A program made the position numbers and the translations under genes. This document shows positions 1-7,591 of a stretch of DNA of 64,000 nucleotides, one piece after another (position 1 is the stretch's first letter; the number at the start of each line of letters is the position of its first letter). The DNA is from an uncultured Bacteroides sp. (GTDB taxonomy: Bacteria; Bacteroidota; Bacteroidia; Bacteroidales; Bacteroidaceae), in contig CASELH010000001.1 of the NCBI GenBank assembly GCA_949288715.1, positions 46,202 through 110,201 on the forward strand. The letters run 5' to 3'. Under the pieces are notes generated by a model. It was not told where the DNA came from. It made no database searches and saw only the letters and a list, made by a program, of their open reading frames with translations.

Positions 1-1947
1 CTTCTTGGCTGCTTCTTTCATCAGCTTGCGGGTGCGCTCGATGCTCTTTTCCAGTTGGGCACGGTTCATGTATTGCATTATCGGGTCGGCGGCCAAGCCG
101 GCTTCACTTTCTTGTTCGGTGTAGGGACGCGGACCGTTGGCTGCCATATGGCTGGCAAATACGTTGAAGCTCTTGTTCTTCTTGATTTGTTGCGGGGTGA
201 TGCCATGCTCTTCGTTATACTTCAGCTGCTTCTCGCGCCGGCGGTTGGTCTCTTCTATGGTTTTCTGCATGCTCTCCGTTATGGTGTCGGCATACATGAT
301 GACCATGCCGTTGATGTTTCGGGCAGCGCGTCCGGCGGTCTGGGTCAGTGAGCGGTGGGAGCGCAGGAAGCCTTCTTTGTCCGCATCGAGTATGGCCACG
401 AGGGAGACTTCGGGCAGGTCGAGGCCTTCGCGAAGCAGGTTGACGCCAATCAATACGTCGTAGACCCCGGCCCGCAGGTCGTCCATTATCTTTACCCGCT
501 CCAAGGTCTCTACGTCGCTATGTATGTAGTTGCACTTCACGTGGTTGTTCAGCAGGTATTCGGTCAACTCTTCGGCCATGCGCTTGGTGAGGGTGGTGAC
601 CAGCGTGCGCTCTTTGCGCTCTATGCGCAGCTGTATTTCTTCCATTAGGTCGTCTATCTGGTTTTGGCTGGGGCGCACTTCTATGATGGGGTCCAACAGG
701 CCGGTGGGGCGGATGACTTGTTCCACCACGATGCCTTCCGACTTCCTCAGCTCGTACTCGGCCGGGGTGGCGCTGATGTAGATGACCTGGTGGGTCATGG
801 CCTCGAACTCGTCGAAGGTGAGCGGGCGGTTGTCCATGGCGGCGGGCAGGCGGAAGCCGTATTCCACCAAGTTGACCTTGCGGGCACGGTCGCCCCCATA
901 CATGGCGCGGATTTGCGGGATGCTGACGTGGCTTTCGTCCACCACCATCAGGTAGTCTTTGGGGAAGAAGTCGAGCAGGCAGTAGGGGCGCGTGCCCTCG
1001 GCGCGTCCGTCGAAGTAGCGCGAGTAGTTTTCGATGCCTGCGCAGTGGCCCAGTTCGCGCAGCATCTCCATGTCGTAGGTGACGCGCTCTTGCAGCCGCT
1101 TGGCCTCGAGCATACGGCCTTGCTCTTCAAACCATTGCACGCGTTTGTGCAAGTCGTCCTCTATGTCGTGAATGGCGCGCAGGGTGGCCTCCTTGGTGGT
1201 CATGAAGAGGTTGGCGGGGTAGATTTTGTAGTCGTCGAAGCGGTTGATGGTAACGCCGCTCACGGGGTCTACTTCCTCAATGCTGTCCACCTCGTCGCCC
1301 CAGAACACCACGCGCAGCAGGTTGTCCGTATAGGCCAGGAAGATGTCTATGGTGTCGCCCTTGACGCGGAAGTTGCCTCGGTTCAGCTCCACGTCGTTGC
1401 GGGTGTAGAGGCTGTCCACCAGCTGGCGCAGGAAGACGTTGCGGCTGAACGCCTTGCCCTGCCGCACCTCGATGACGTTGTTGTAGAAGTCGGCCGGATT
1501 GCCCATGCCGTAGATGCACGACACGGAGGAGATGACCACCACGTCCTTCCGCCCCGACAGCAGTGCCGAGGTGGCCGCCAGGCGCAGCTTGTCTATCTCG
1601 TCGTTGATGGCGAGGTCCTTCTCTATATAGGTGTCCGACGAGGGCAGGTAGGCCTCGGGCTGATAGTAGTCGTAGTAAGACACGTAGTACTCCACCGCGT
1701 TGTTGGGGAAGAAGCCCTTGAACTCGCTGTACAGCTGTGCGGCCAGCGTCTTGTTGTGGCTCAGCACCAGCGTGGGCTTGTTGATGTTGGCAATGACGTT
1801 GGCTATGGTGAACGTCTTGCCCGAGCCGGTGACGCCCAGCAGCGTCTGCGCGGGCACGCCCTGCAGCACGCCCTCCGTCAGCTGTTCGATGGCCTCCGGT
1901 TGGTCGCCCGTGGGACGGTAATCGGATATCAATTCAAACTTGTTCAT
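1..1947 (-). CDS. uvrB: Excinuclease ABC subunit UvrB (3' end cut by window edge)
   Basis: Damage-recognition helicase-like subunit of nucleotide excision repair; it receives DNA from UvrA and positions UvrC. The minus-strand frame opens at the ATG complementary to 1945-1947 (MNKFELISDYRPTGDQPEA) and stays open for 649 codons to the window edge, so roughly the last 30 residues are missing relative to usual UvrB length. Visible features: Walker A GVTGSGKT near residue 40, the UvrB beta-hairpin region (YYVSYYDYYQPEAY) near residue 95, Walker B region VDESHVSIPQ, and C-terminal helicase motifs (REGLDLPE, QTAGRAARN). The UVR domain would lie in the missing tail. No obvious TAnnTTTG element sits directly upstream. 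Confidence 0.97.
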   Translation of the reverse strand, partial: MNKFELISDYRPTGDQPEAIEQLTEGVLQGVPAQTLLGVTGSGKTFTIANVIANINKPTLVLSHNKTLAAQLYSEFKGFFPNNAVEYYVSYYDYYQPEAYLPSSDTYIEKDLAINDEIDKLRLAATSALLSGRKDVVVISSVSCIYGMGNPADFYNNVIEVRQGKAFSRNVFLRQLVDSLYTRNDVELNRGNFRVKGDTIDIFLAYTDNLLRVVFWGDEVDSIEEVDPVSGVTINRFDDYKIYPANLFMTTKEATLRAIHDIEDDLHKRVQWFEEQGRMLEAKRLQERVTYDMEMLRELGHCAGIENYSRYFDGRAEGTRPYCLLDFFPKDYLMVVDESHVSIPQIRAMYGGDRARKVNLVEYGFRLPAAMDNRPLTFDEFEAMTHQVIYISATPAEYELRKSEGIVVEQVIRPTGLLDPIIEVRPSQNQIDDLMEEIQLRIERKERTLVTTLTKRMAEELTEYLLNNHVKCNYIHSDVETLERVKIMDDLRAGVYDVLIGVNLLREGLDLPEVSLVAILDADKEGFLRSHRSLTQTAGRAARNINGMVIMYADTITESMQKTIEETNRRREKQLKYNEEHGITPQQIKKNKSFNVFASHMAANGPRPYTEQESEAGLAADPIMQYMNRAQLEKSIERTRKLMKEAAKK

Positions 1948-2075
1948 CCTGATACTTACTCATGATTGCGGTGCAATATTCGCTAAAATCTTCGACATAA
2001 ACAAGGGAAGAGGGCGTTTCTTCGTGTAGGGAGGTCGGTCGCCAGATATGAAGTTTGCTTTGCGACCATTGTGCG

Positions 2076-2123
2076 TACCCTCACAAGCCTGCATGTGTAT
2101 ACCCTCACAAGCCTACATGAGTG
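2076..2123. repeat. Two-copy 24-bp direct repeat
   Basis: Two adjacent 24-bp units starting TACCCTCACAAGCCT (positions 2076 and 2100) lie in the 190-bp gap between uvrB and the sensor kinase gene. The second copy differs at a few positions. No gene is visible here. Function unknown. Confidence 0.6.
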
Positions 2124-2137
2124 GGTAGGCTCATGCC

Positions 2138-3925
2138 TCATTTCTCTTTGGCCAGGGTGAAGACAAACTCCAGCCCGCCTCCCTGGCGGTTCTTGGCGGA
2201 GATGGTGCCGCCGTGTATCAGCACGGCGTTCTTCACGATGGCCAGCCCCAGGCCGGTGCCGCCCAGCTTGCGCGAGCGGCCCTTGTCCACGCGGTAGAAA
2301 CGCTCAAACAGGCGATTGAGGTGTTCGGGCGGAACGCCCACGCCGGTGTCCGAGAAGCTGAAGTAGAAGAAGTTGTCGTCTTCGCGGAAGCACTTTATGT
2401 CGATGCAGATGCGGGTGCCGGCATAGGCTATGGCGTTGTCCATGAGGTTGCGGAAGATGGAGTAGAGCAGTGAGTAGTTGCCCCTCAGCTGTATCTTGGG
2501 CCGGAGGGAGTTGACCACGGTAATCTGCTTCTGCTCCAGCTCCAGGGCCACTTCGTTGACCATGTTGGTCACCAGCAGGCTGATGTCTACCTTCTCCATC
2601 TCAATCATGTTGGCCGCCTCGTCCATGCGGGTCAGCACGGAGATGTCGCGCAGCAGGCGGCTCAGGCGGTTGCTTTGGGCGTAGCAGCGCTCCAGGAACA
2701 CCTGCATCTTCTCGCGTGGCAGGTTTTCATTGTCCACAATGGTCTCCAGGTAGCCCTGTATGCTGCTGACGGGTGTCTTCAGCTCGTGGGCAATGTTCTG
2801 CGTCAGCTGTCGCTTGAGGCGCACCTGCTCTTCCTCCTGGGTGATGTCGTTGATGGATATCTCGAAGCTGAGGTCTTGGAAGATGATGCACTCCACGACA
2901 AACACGCGGCCGTTCTTGTTGATGCTGATGGACATGCGCTTTTCTTCCTTGTAGTCCCAACGCTTGGCCTTGTTGATGAAGTCGGTGATGCTTTTGAACT
3001 CGTCGATGGCGAAGATGTCTTCCGTAGTCTCCAGGTTGGAGTCCGATATGATGTTGCCGTATTGGGTGAAGAGGTTGTTCACCAGTATCTCCTTCTTGTC
3101 TTTGGTGAACACGCCCAAGCCTTCGCGCGACGTCTGTAGGTGGGTGATGAGCTTCTCGCGCTCGATGTAGAGGTCTTCCTTGGTCTCCCGCAGTCGCTTG
3201 TATATCTGCACGATGTGCTGGGATATTTCCCCCAGCTCGTTGTGCGGGAAAGTGGAGTCAATGTTTATCGGCTCATTCTTGTCCGCCCGCTTGGCAAACT
3301 CCCGCAGCTGGTTGATGGCCGTGCCCAGCTTGGAGACGTAGGTATAGAAGATGAATATCAGCGCCAGCGTGATGCCGATGGTGAACCACAGGTAGTGGGG
3401 GTCGACGGCCAGGTTGTTGACGAGGCTCACCGTGTAGGGCAGCGCCGAGCGGATGATGCAGTCGTCGTAAGCGGCGGCCGAGTAGAAGTAGGAGATGCCC
3501 GTGGTCTCCGAAGTCCGCCTCACGTCGTGCCCCTTGCCCAGGCTCAGGGCTTGTTGTATTTCGGGGCGGTCCATGTGGTTTTCCAGCCCCAGGGGATAGC
3601 CCGGCCGGTAGTTGTCGAACATCACCATCCCGTTCCGGTCGATGATGGTGACGCGCAGGTCGGCATCGATGTAGCGCACGATGTACCCTTCGATGGCCTG
3701 CGGCCAAAGGCTGTCGGGCAGCTGGCATATCTCGCGGTGCAGCCTCTCGTTGCAGTCTTGCAGCTGCACGTCCAGCAGTTCTATCTTATACTCCTTTTCC
3801 CGCTGGTATTGGTAGGCCATGAAGCAGCCGGCGAATATCAGGAATAACGATATGACGGAAAGAAACAGTTTTTTGCTGTATGAAAGGAAGCGTCTTTCTT
3901 TATTCGGCTTCAAAGCAGTATCCAT
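2138..3925 (-). CDS. Membrane sensor histidine kinase (PhoR-like)
   Basis: 595-residue two-component sensor. A short cytoplasmic tail is followed by TM1 (about 19-40), an extracytoplasmic sensor region (41-177), TM2 (178-198), a HAMP-like linker, a PAS-like segment, then the HisKA domain with phospho-accepting His380 in NIAHELKTPVSS and a HATPase_c domain (N box NLMDNAIAYAG, DTGVGVPPE, GGTGLGLAI). The start codon lies inside the 3' end of the response regulator gene (26-bp overlap), which implies translational coupling with it. The ligand cannot be read from sequence. Overall architecture and the OmpR-class partner resemble PhoR/PhoB, but a phosphate role is only a guess. Confidence 0.93.
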   Translation of the reverse strand: MDTALKPNKERRFLSYSKKLFLSVISLFLIFAGCFMAYQYQREKEYKIELLDVQLQDCNERLHREICQLPDSLWPQAIEGYIVRYIDADLRVTIIDRNGMVMFDNYRPGYPLGLENHMDRPEIQQALSLGKGHDVRRTSETTGISYFYSAAAYDDCIIRSALPYTVSLVNNLAVDPHYLWFTIGITLALIFIFYTYVSKLGTAINQLREFAKRADKNEPINIDSTFPHNELGEISQHIVQIYKRLRETKEDLYIEREKLITHLQTSREGLGVFTKDKKEILVNNLFTQYGNIISDSNLETTEDIFAIDEFKSITDFINKAKRWDYKEEKRMSISINKNGRVFVVECIIFQDLSFEISINDITQEEEQVRLKRQLTQNIAHELKTPVSSIQGYLETIVDNENLPREKMQVFLERCYAQSNRLSRLLRDISVLTRMDEAANMIEMEKVDISLLVTNMVNEVALELEQKQITVVNSLRPKIQLRGNYSLLYSIFRNLMDNAIAYAGTRICIDIKCFREDDNFFYFSFSDTGVGVPPEHLNRLFERFYRVDKGRSRKLGGTGLGLAIVKNAVLIHGGTISAKNRQGGGLEFVFTLAKEK

Positions 3926-4589
3926 ATCCCAAACGTGTTACAATGCATTTGCCATACGTGCCAATCTTCTTGCGCAGGCGGGTGATGTTCACGTCTATGG
4001 TGCGGTCGAGCACATAGACTTCATCGCTCCAGATGCGCCCCAGGATGTCTTCGCGCGAGAATACGCGCCCCTTGTTCTGCAAGAGCAGTTGCAGTATTTC
4101 GAACTCCTTTTTGGTAAGGGGTGCTTCCATGCCGTCTATGCTTACTTTCTTCTTCACGGTGTCCAGCACCAGCGACTTGTATATCAGCTGTTCGGGCAGT
4201 TGCGCCGCGGCGGTTTGTGCCGTGCGCCTCAGTACGGCCTTGACACGTGCCACGACTTCGCGCAGGGAGAAGGGCTTGGATATGTAGTCGTCTGCCCCTA
4301 CGTTGAATCCCGTGACGGTGTCGTTCTCCGTATCTTTGGCGGTAATGAATATGATGGGAATCTTGGCGGTATTCTTGTCTTTCTTCAGCATGCTGGCCAG
4401 CTTGAATCCGGAGATTTCTCCCATCATCACGTCGAGCAGTAGCAGGTTGTAGCTTGCTAAGTCCATCTTGAGCGCCTCTTCGGCAGAGTTTGCGGTGTCT
4501 ACCTCAAATCCTTCATTCTCAAGGTTGAACTTCAAGATTTCGCACAAATCTTCTTCGTCGTCTACGGCTAAAATTCGGTAATTGTTCAT
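3900..4589 (-). CDS. OmpR/PhoB-family response regulator
   Basis: 229 residues: an N-terminal receiver domain with acidic residues D10/D11, phospho-acceptor D53 (LLLLDVMMG), T83 and K105 (SKPF), and a C-terminal winged-helix DNA-binding domain ending YGKCIVTRLGYGYCFEAE, typical of OmpR/PhoB regulators. It is the first gene of a two-gene operon with the sensor kinase, whose start overlaps its end by 26 bp. A near-consensus promoter word (CACCTTTG, one mismatch from TAnnTTTG) lies upstream on the minus strand. Target genes are unknown. Confidence 0.94.
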   Translation of the reverse strand: MNNYRILAVDDEEDLCEILKFNLENEGFEVDTANSAEEALKMDLASYNLLLLDVMMGEISGFKLASMLKKDKNTAKIPIIFITAKDTENDTVTGFNVGADDYISKPFSLREVVARVKAVLRRTAQTAAAQLPEQLIYKSLVLDTVKKKVSIDGMEAPLTKKEFEILQLLLQNKGRVFSREDILGRIWSDEVYVLDRTIDVNITRLRKKIGTYGKCIVTRLGYGYCFEAE

Positions 4590-4743
4590 AAGGCTTGTTT
4601 TTGCTTATTATTGCACGGCAAAGGTGAGAACTTGCTGTTACGGAGTAGTGAAATATGTGTTACAATATTATTACAATTCAAGCCTGCGGCCATTTTCCGC
4701 ATCCATGGGCGGCTTGTTTCTTTTGCAAATGTACATCATTTTG

Positions 4744-4775
4744 TTTGCATATAAACTATAGTAGTACTACTTTTG
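4744..4775 (+). promoter_or_regulatory. Bacteroidetes-type promoter for the DUF3805 gene
   Basis: TTTG at 4744-4747 and TACTTTTG at 4768-4775 are separated by 20 bp, matching the Bacteroidetes primary-sigma pattern. The element decides the start below: a TTG at 4773 lies inside the promoter and is excluded, leaving the ATG at 4803. Confidence 0.75.
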
Positions 4776-4802
4776 CACGAATTACGAGGAAAGGCATTGC
4801 GT

Positions 4803-5663
4803 ATGGAAAAAGGCAAAAAGTTTATTTCTCCGGGGGCATGGTTCTCCATGGTTTATCCGGAGGCATGGAGTGAGTTTGAAGGCGGCGAAGGGGCTTTCTT
4901 GTTTTACAATCCGGGCGAGTGGACGGGAAATTTCCGCATCTCGGCCTATAAGGGAGCACCGGGATATGGCCAGGAAAGCGTCCGCCAGGAGTTGGAGGAA
5001 AATCCATCGGCCCGGCTTGTAGAGGTGGGCAAGATGACTTGTGCTTATAGCCGGGAGATGTTTGAGGAAGACAATGCTTGCTACACGTCTCACATCTGGA
5101 TAACCGGCATCGGCAATGTGGCTTTCGAATGTTCGTTCACCGTGCCCCAAGGCGCCCCTGTGGCAGAGGCGGAGGATATTATCTCTTCACTTGAAGTGCG
5201 TGTGGAGGGCAAGAAATATCCGCCTGAAATCATTCCCGTGCGACTTTCCGAAATCTACCAAATCAATGAGGCCTACGAGTGGGTGGAAATCCGGGTGAAG
5301 GATTTGCTGAAGAAAGACTTCCAAGGAGCGGAAGCCGACGTGCTCTCCATGCAGCAGGTGGTGGACCTCGATGGCATCAGTCGCAAGAAGCGCGAGGCGT
5401 GGATGGCCTTTGGCATCGTGCTGTGCGTCATCCTGGCCAATGAAGCAGACGGCATGGAGTGGCGCACGCTGATGGATGGCAACCGCGAAGCCCCGGTGCT
5501 GCTCCATGTGCCCACAGGGCGGTGGATAGACCCCATGAAGCTGGTGTGGAGCAAGGTGAAGGCCGGGGAAACGATAAGTTTGGCGGAGACATACCAAAGG
5601 TTTGGAGAAGGCGAGGGCTTTGCAAGAGATAGCGAGGCGACAAGTATTTACGGTAACATCTGA
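4803..5663 (+). CDS. DUF3805/DUF3806-type protein of unknown function
   Basis: 286 residues, no signal peptide or membrane segment, so probably cytoplasmic. The N-terminal half (SPGAWFSMVYPEAWSEF, followed by a beta-rich stretch) resembles DUF3805. The C-terminal half, which contains a well-conserved-looking WMAFGIVLCVILANEADGM segment and ends near VLLHVPTGRWIDP, resembles DUF3806. I base these family names on recall of the motif style, not on a search. The start is fixed by the promoter at 4744-4775. The stop lies 14 bp before the proposed start of the downstream ABC-F gene, so the two are probably co-transcribed. No biochemical function is assigned. Confidence 0.82.
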   Translation: MEKGKKFISPGAWFSMVYPEAWSEFEGGEGAFLFYNPGEWTGNFRISAYKGAPGYGQESVRQELEENPSARLVEVGKMTCAYSREMFEEDNACYTSHIWITGIGNVAFECSFTVPQGAPVAEAEDIISSLEVRVEGKKYPPEIIPVRLSEIYQINEAYEWVEIRVKDLLKKDFQGAEADVLSMQQVVDLDGISRKKREAWMAFGIVLCVILANEADGMEWRTLMDGNREAPVLLHVPTGRWIDPMKLVWSKVKAGETISLAETYQRFGEGEGFARDSEATSIYGNI

Positions 5664-5676
5664 TATACACAATATT

Positions 5677-7557
5677 TTGGCTGCAGTTAATTCTATACTC
5701 CAGGTTGAGAATCTGACGAAATCTTTCGGAGATTTAGTCTTGTTTGAGCATTTGTCCTTCGGGCTCTCCGAAAGGCAACGGGTGGGGCTTATTGCCAAGA
5801 ATGGAAGTGGTAAATCGACTTTGCTGAACATCCTTTCCGGTAAGGAAGGATATGACGAGGGAATCATCTCCATGAAGCGCGACCTGCGCGTAGGCTACTT
5901 GGAGCAGACGCCTTATTATCCGGAAGAGCTGACTGTGCTGGAAGCCTGCTTCTATCACGGCAACTCCATAGTCGACCTTATTAAGGAATACGAGCGCTGC
6001 ATGGCGCACCCCGACCACCCGGGGCTGGACGACTTGTTGGTGCGTATGGAGCACGAAAGAGCCTGGGATTATGAGCAGAAAGCCAAACAGATTCTCTCCA
6101 AGCTGAATATACGCGACTTTTCCCAACAAGTAAAGTCGCTTTCCGGCGGGCAGTTGAAGCGGGTAGCTTTGGCTAATGTCTTGATTACAGAGCCCGAACT
6201 GCTGATTCTGGATGAGCCAACCAATCACCTTGACTTGGAAATGACCGAATGGCTGGAAGAGTACCTAAGGCGCACCAACCTGACTTTGCTGATGGTGACG
6301 CACGACCGCTATTTCCTCGACCGGGTATGCTCGGAAATCATAGAGATAGACAACAAAGTCCTCTATCAATACAAAGGCAATTACAGCTATTATCTGGAAA
6401 AGCGCCAAGAACGCATTGAGGCAAAAAACGCCGAAATTGCCCGTGCCAACAATCTCTATCGCACTGAACTCGAGTGGATGCGTCGCATGCCGCAAGCCCG
6501 TGGGCATAAGGCCCGATACAGGGAAGAAGCTTTTTATGAACTTGAAAAAGCGGCTAAGCAACACGTCAGCAATGACAACGTAAAATTGGAGGTGAAATCA
6601 TCCTACATAGGCAGCAAGATATTTGAAGCCGACCATCTCTACAAATCATTTGGGTCGCTGAAGATACTGGATGATTTCTCCTACATATTCTCCCGCTATG
6701 AAAAGATGGGCATTGTGGGAAATAACGGGACAGGGAAATCTACCTTCCTCCGCATCCTGATGGGGAAAGAACAAGCCGATAGCGGCACGCTCGACATCGG
6801 GGAAACAGTGCGTTTCGGCTATTACTCGCAGGAAGGATTGAAATTCGATGAGCAGATGAAGGTGATAGACGCTGTGCAGAACATTGCTGAAGTAATAGAA
6901 TTGGGTAATGGAAAGCGATTGACCGCCAGCCAGTTTCTGCAGCATTTCCTTTTCACGCCGGAGACCCAGCATAGCTATGTGTATAAATTGAGTGGAGGCG
7001 AGCGCAGGCGCTTGTACTTGTGCATAGTGCTGATGCGCAATCCTAACTTCTTAGTCCTCGACGAGCCCACCAACGACCTCGACATCGTAACGCTTAATAT
7101 ACTGGAAGAATATCTGCAAGCCTTCAAAGGATGCGTCATTGTAGTGAGTCACGACCGCTATTTCATGGACAAGGTAGTAGACCACCTGCTTATATTCAAT
7201 GGCAATGGCGATATACGCGATTTCCCCGGGAACTACACCCAATACCGCCATTGGAAAGAAGAAAAAGATCGGCGGGAAAAAGAGCAATCGGCCACGGTAA
7301 AGTCTCAAACGTCCGCTCCAATCAAGCCGCGTGAAAATGAAAAACGTCGTTTGTCCTTTAAAGAGCGCCGTGAGTTTGAACAGTTAGAACAAGAAATCAA
7401 TGAATTGGAAGCCGAAAAGAAGGATATTGAAGAAGCCTTGTGCAGTGGCACCTTATCGGTGGATGAACTTACAGAAAAATCGAAACGCTTGCCTCGCCTC
7501 ACCGAAATGATTGATGAAAAAACAATGCGTTGGCTTGAATTAAGCGAATGGGCATGA
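5677..7557 (+). CDS. ABC-F family ATPase (Uup-like)
   Basis: About 626 residues with two ABC cassettes and no membrane domain, as in ABC-F ribosome-associated ATPases. Cassette 1: Walker A AKNGSGKSTLL, signature LSGGQLKRVAL, Walker B LLILDEPTNHLDL. Cassette 2: Walker A GNNGTGKSTFL, signature LSGGERRRLYL, Walker B FLVLDEPTNDLDI. A charged linker and a C-terminal coiled coil (about the last 70 residues) point to the Uup branch. The start is awkward: relatives begin MNSILQVENLTKSF, but here the equivalent codon is GTT at 5686-5688, and no ATG or GTG occurs upstream in frame. TTG at 5677 is the nearest standard initiator and is chosen here; TTG at 5602 inside the previous gene is less likely. Confidence 0.93.
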   Translation: MAAVNSILQVENLTKSFGDLVLFEHLSFGLSERQRVGLIAKNGSGKSTLLNILSGKEGYDEGIISMKRDLRVGYLEQTPYYPEELTVLEACFYHGNSIVDLIKEYERCMAHPDHPGLDDLLVRMEHERAWDYEQKAKQILSKLNIRDFSQQVKSLSGGQLKRVALANVLITEPELLILDEPTNHLDLEMTEWLEEYLRRTNLTLLMVTHDRYFLDRVCSEIIEIDNKVLYQYKGNYSYYLEKRQERIEAKNAEIARANNLYRTELEWMRRMPQARGHKARYREEAFYELEKAAKQHVSNDNVKLEVKSSYIGSKIFEADHLYKSFGSLKILDDFSYIFSRYEKMGIVGNNGTGKSTFLRILMGKEQADSGTLDIGETVRFGYYSQEGLKFDEQMKVIDAVQNIAEVIELGNGKRLTASQFLQHFLFTPETQHSYVYKLSGGERRRLYLCIVLMRNPNFLVLDEPTNDLDIVTLNILEEYLQAFKGCVIVVSHDRYFMDKVVDHLLIFNGNGDIRDFPGNYTQYRHWKEEKDRREKEQSATVKSQTSAPIKPRENEKRRLSFKERREFEQLEQEINELEAEKKDIEEALCSGTLSVDELTEKSKRLPRLTEMIDEKTMRWLELSEWA

Positions 7558-7580
7558 TTACGCTGCATGCCCATTCGCTT
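7542..7580. repeat. 15-bp perfect inverted repeat across the ABC-F stop codon
   Basis: AAGCGAATGGGCATG (7542-7556) is exactly mirrored at 7566-7580, with a 9-nt loop. The left arm covers the last codons and part of the stop of the ABC-F gene. The S46 peptidase gene converges from the right, so the hairpin could stop transcription from both sides, although neither side has a clear T tract. Confidence 0.7.
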
Positions 7581-7591
7581 ACCGTATGCAT

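Noticed and set aside
664-1965. Long plus-strand open frame (433 codons)
   Set aside because: It lies antisense to uvrB, and its translation is compositionally odd (Val/His/Gln rich) with no motif. Shadow of a GC-rich gene.
4773-4802. TTG start for the DUF3805 gene
   Set aside because: It falls inside the promoter -7 element TACTTTTG (4768-4775), so it cannot be in the mRNA.
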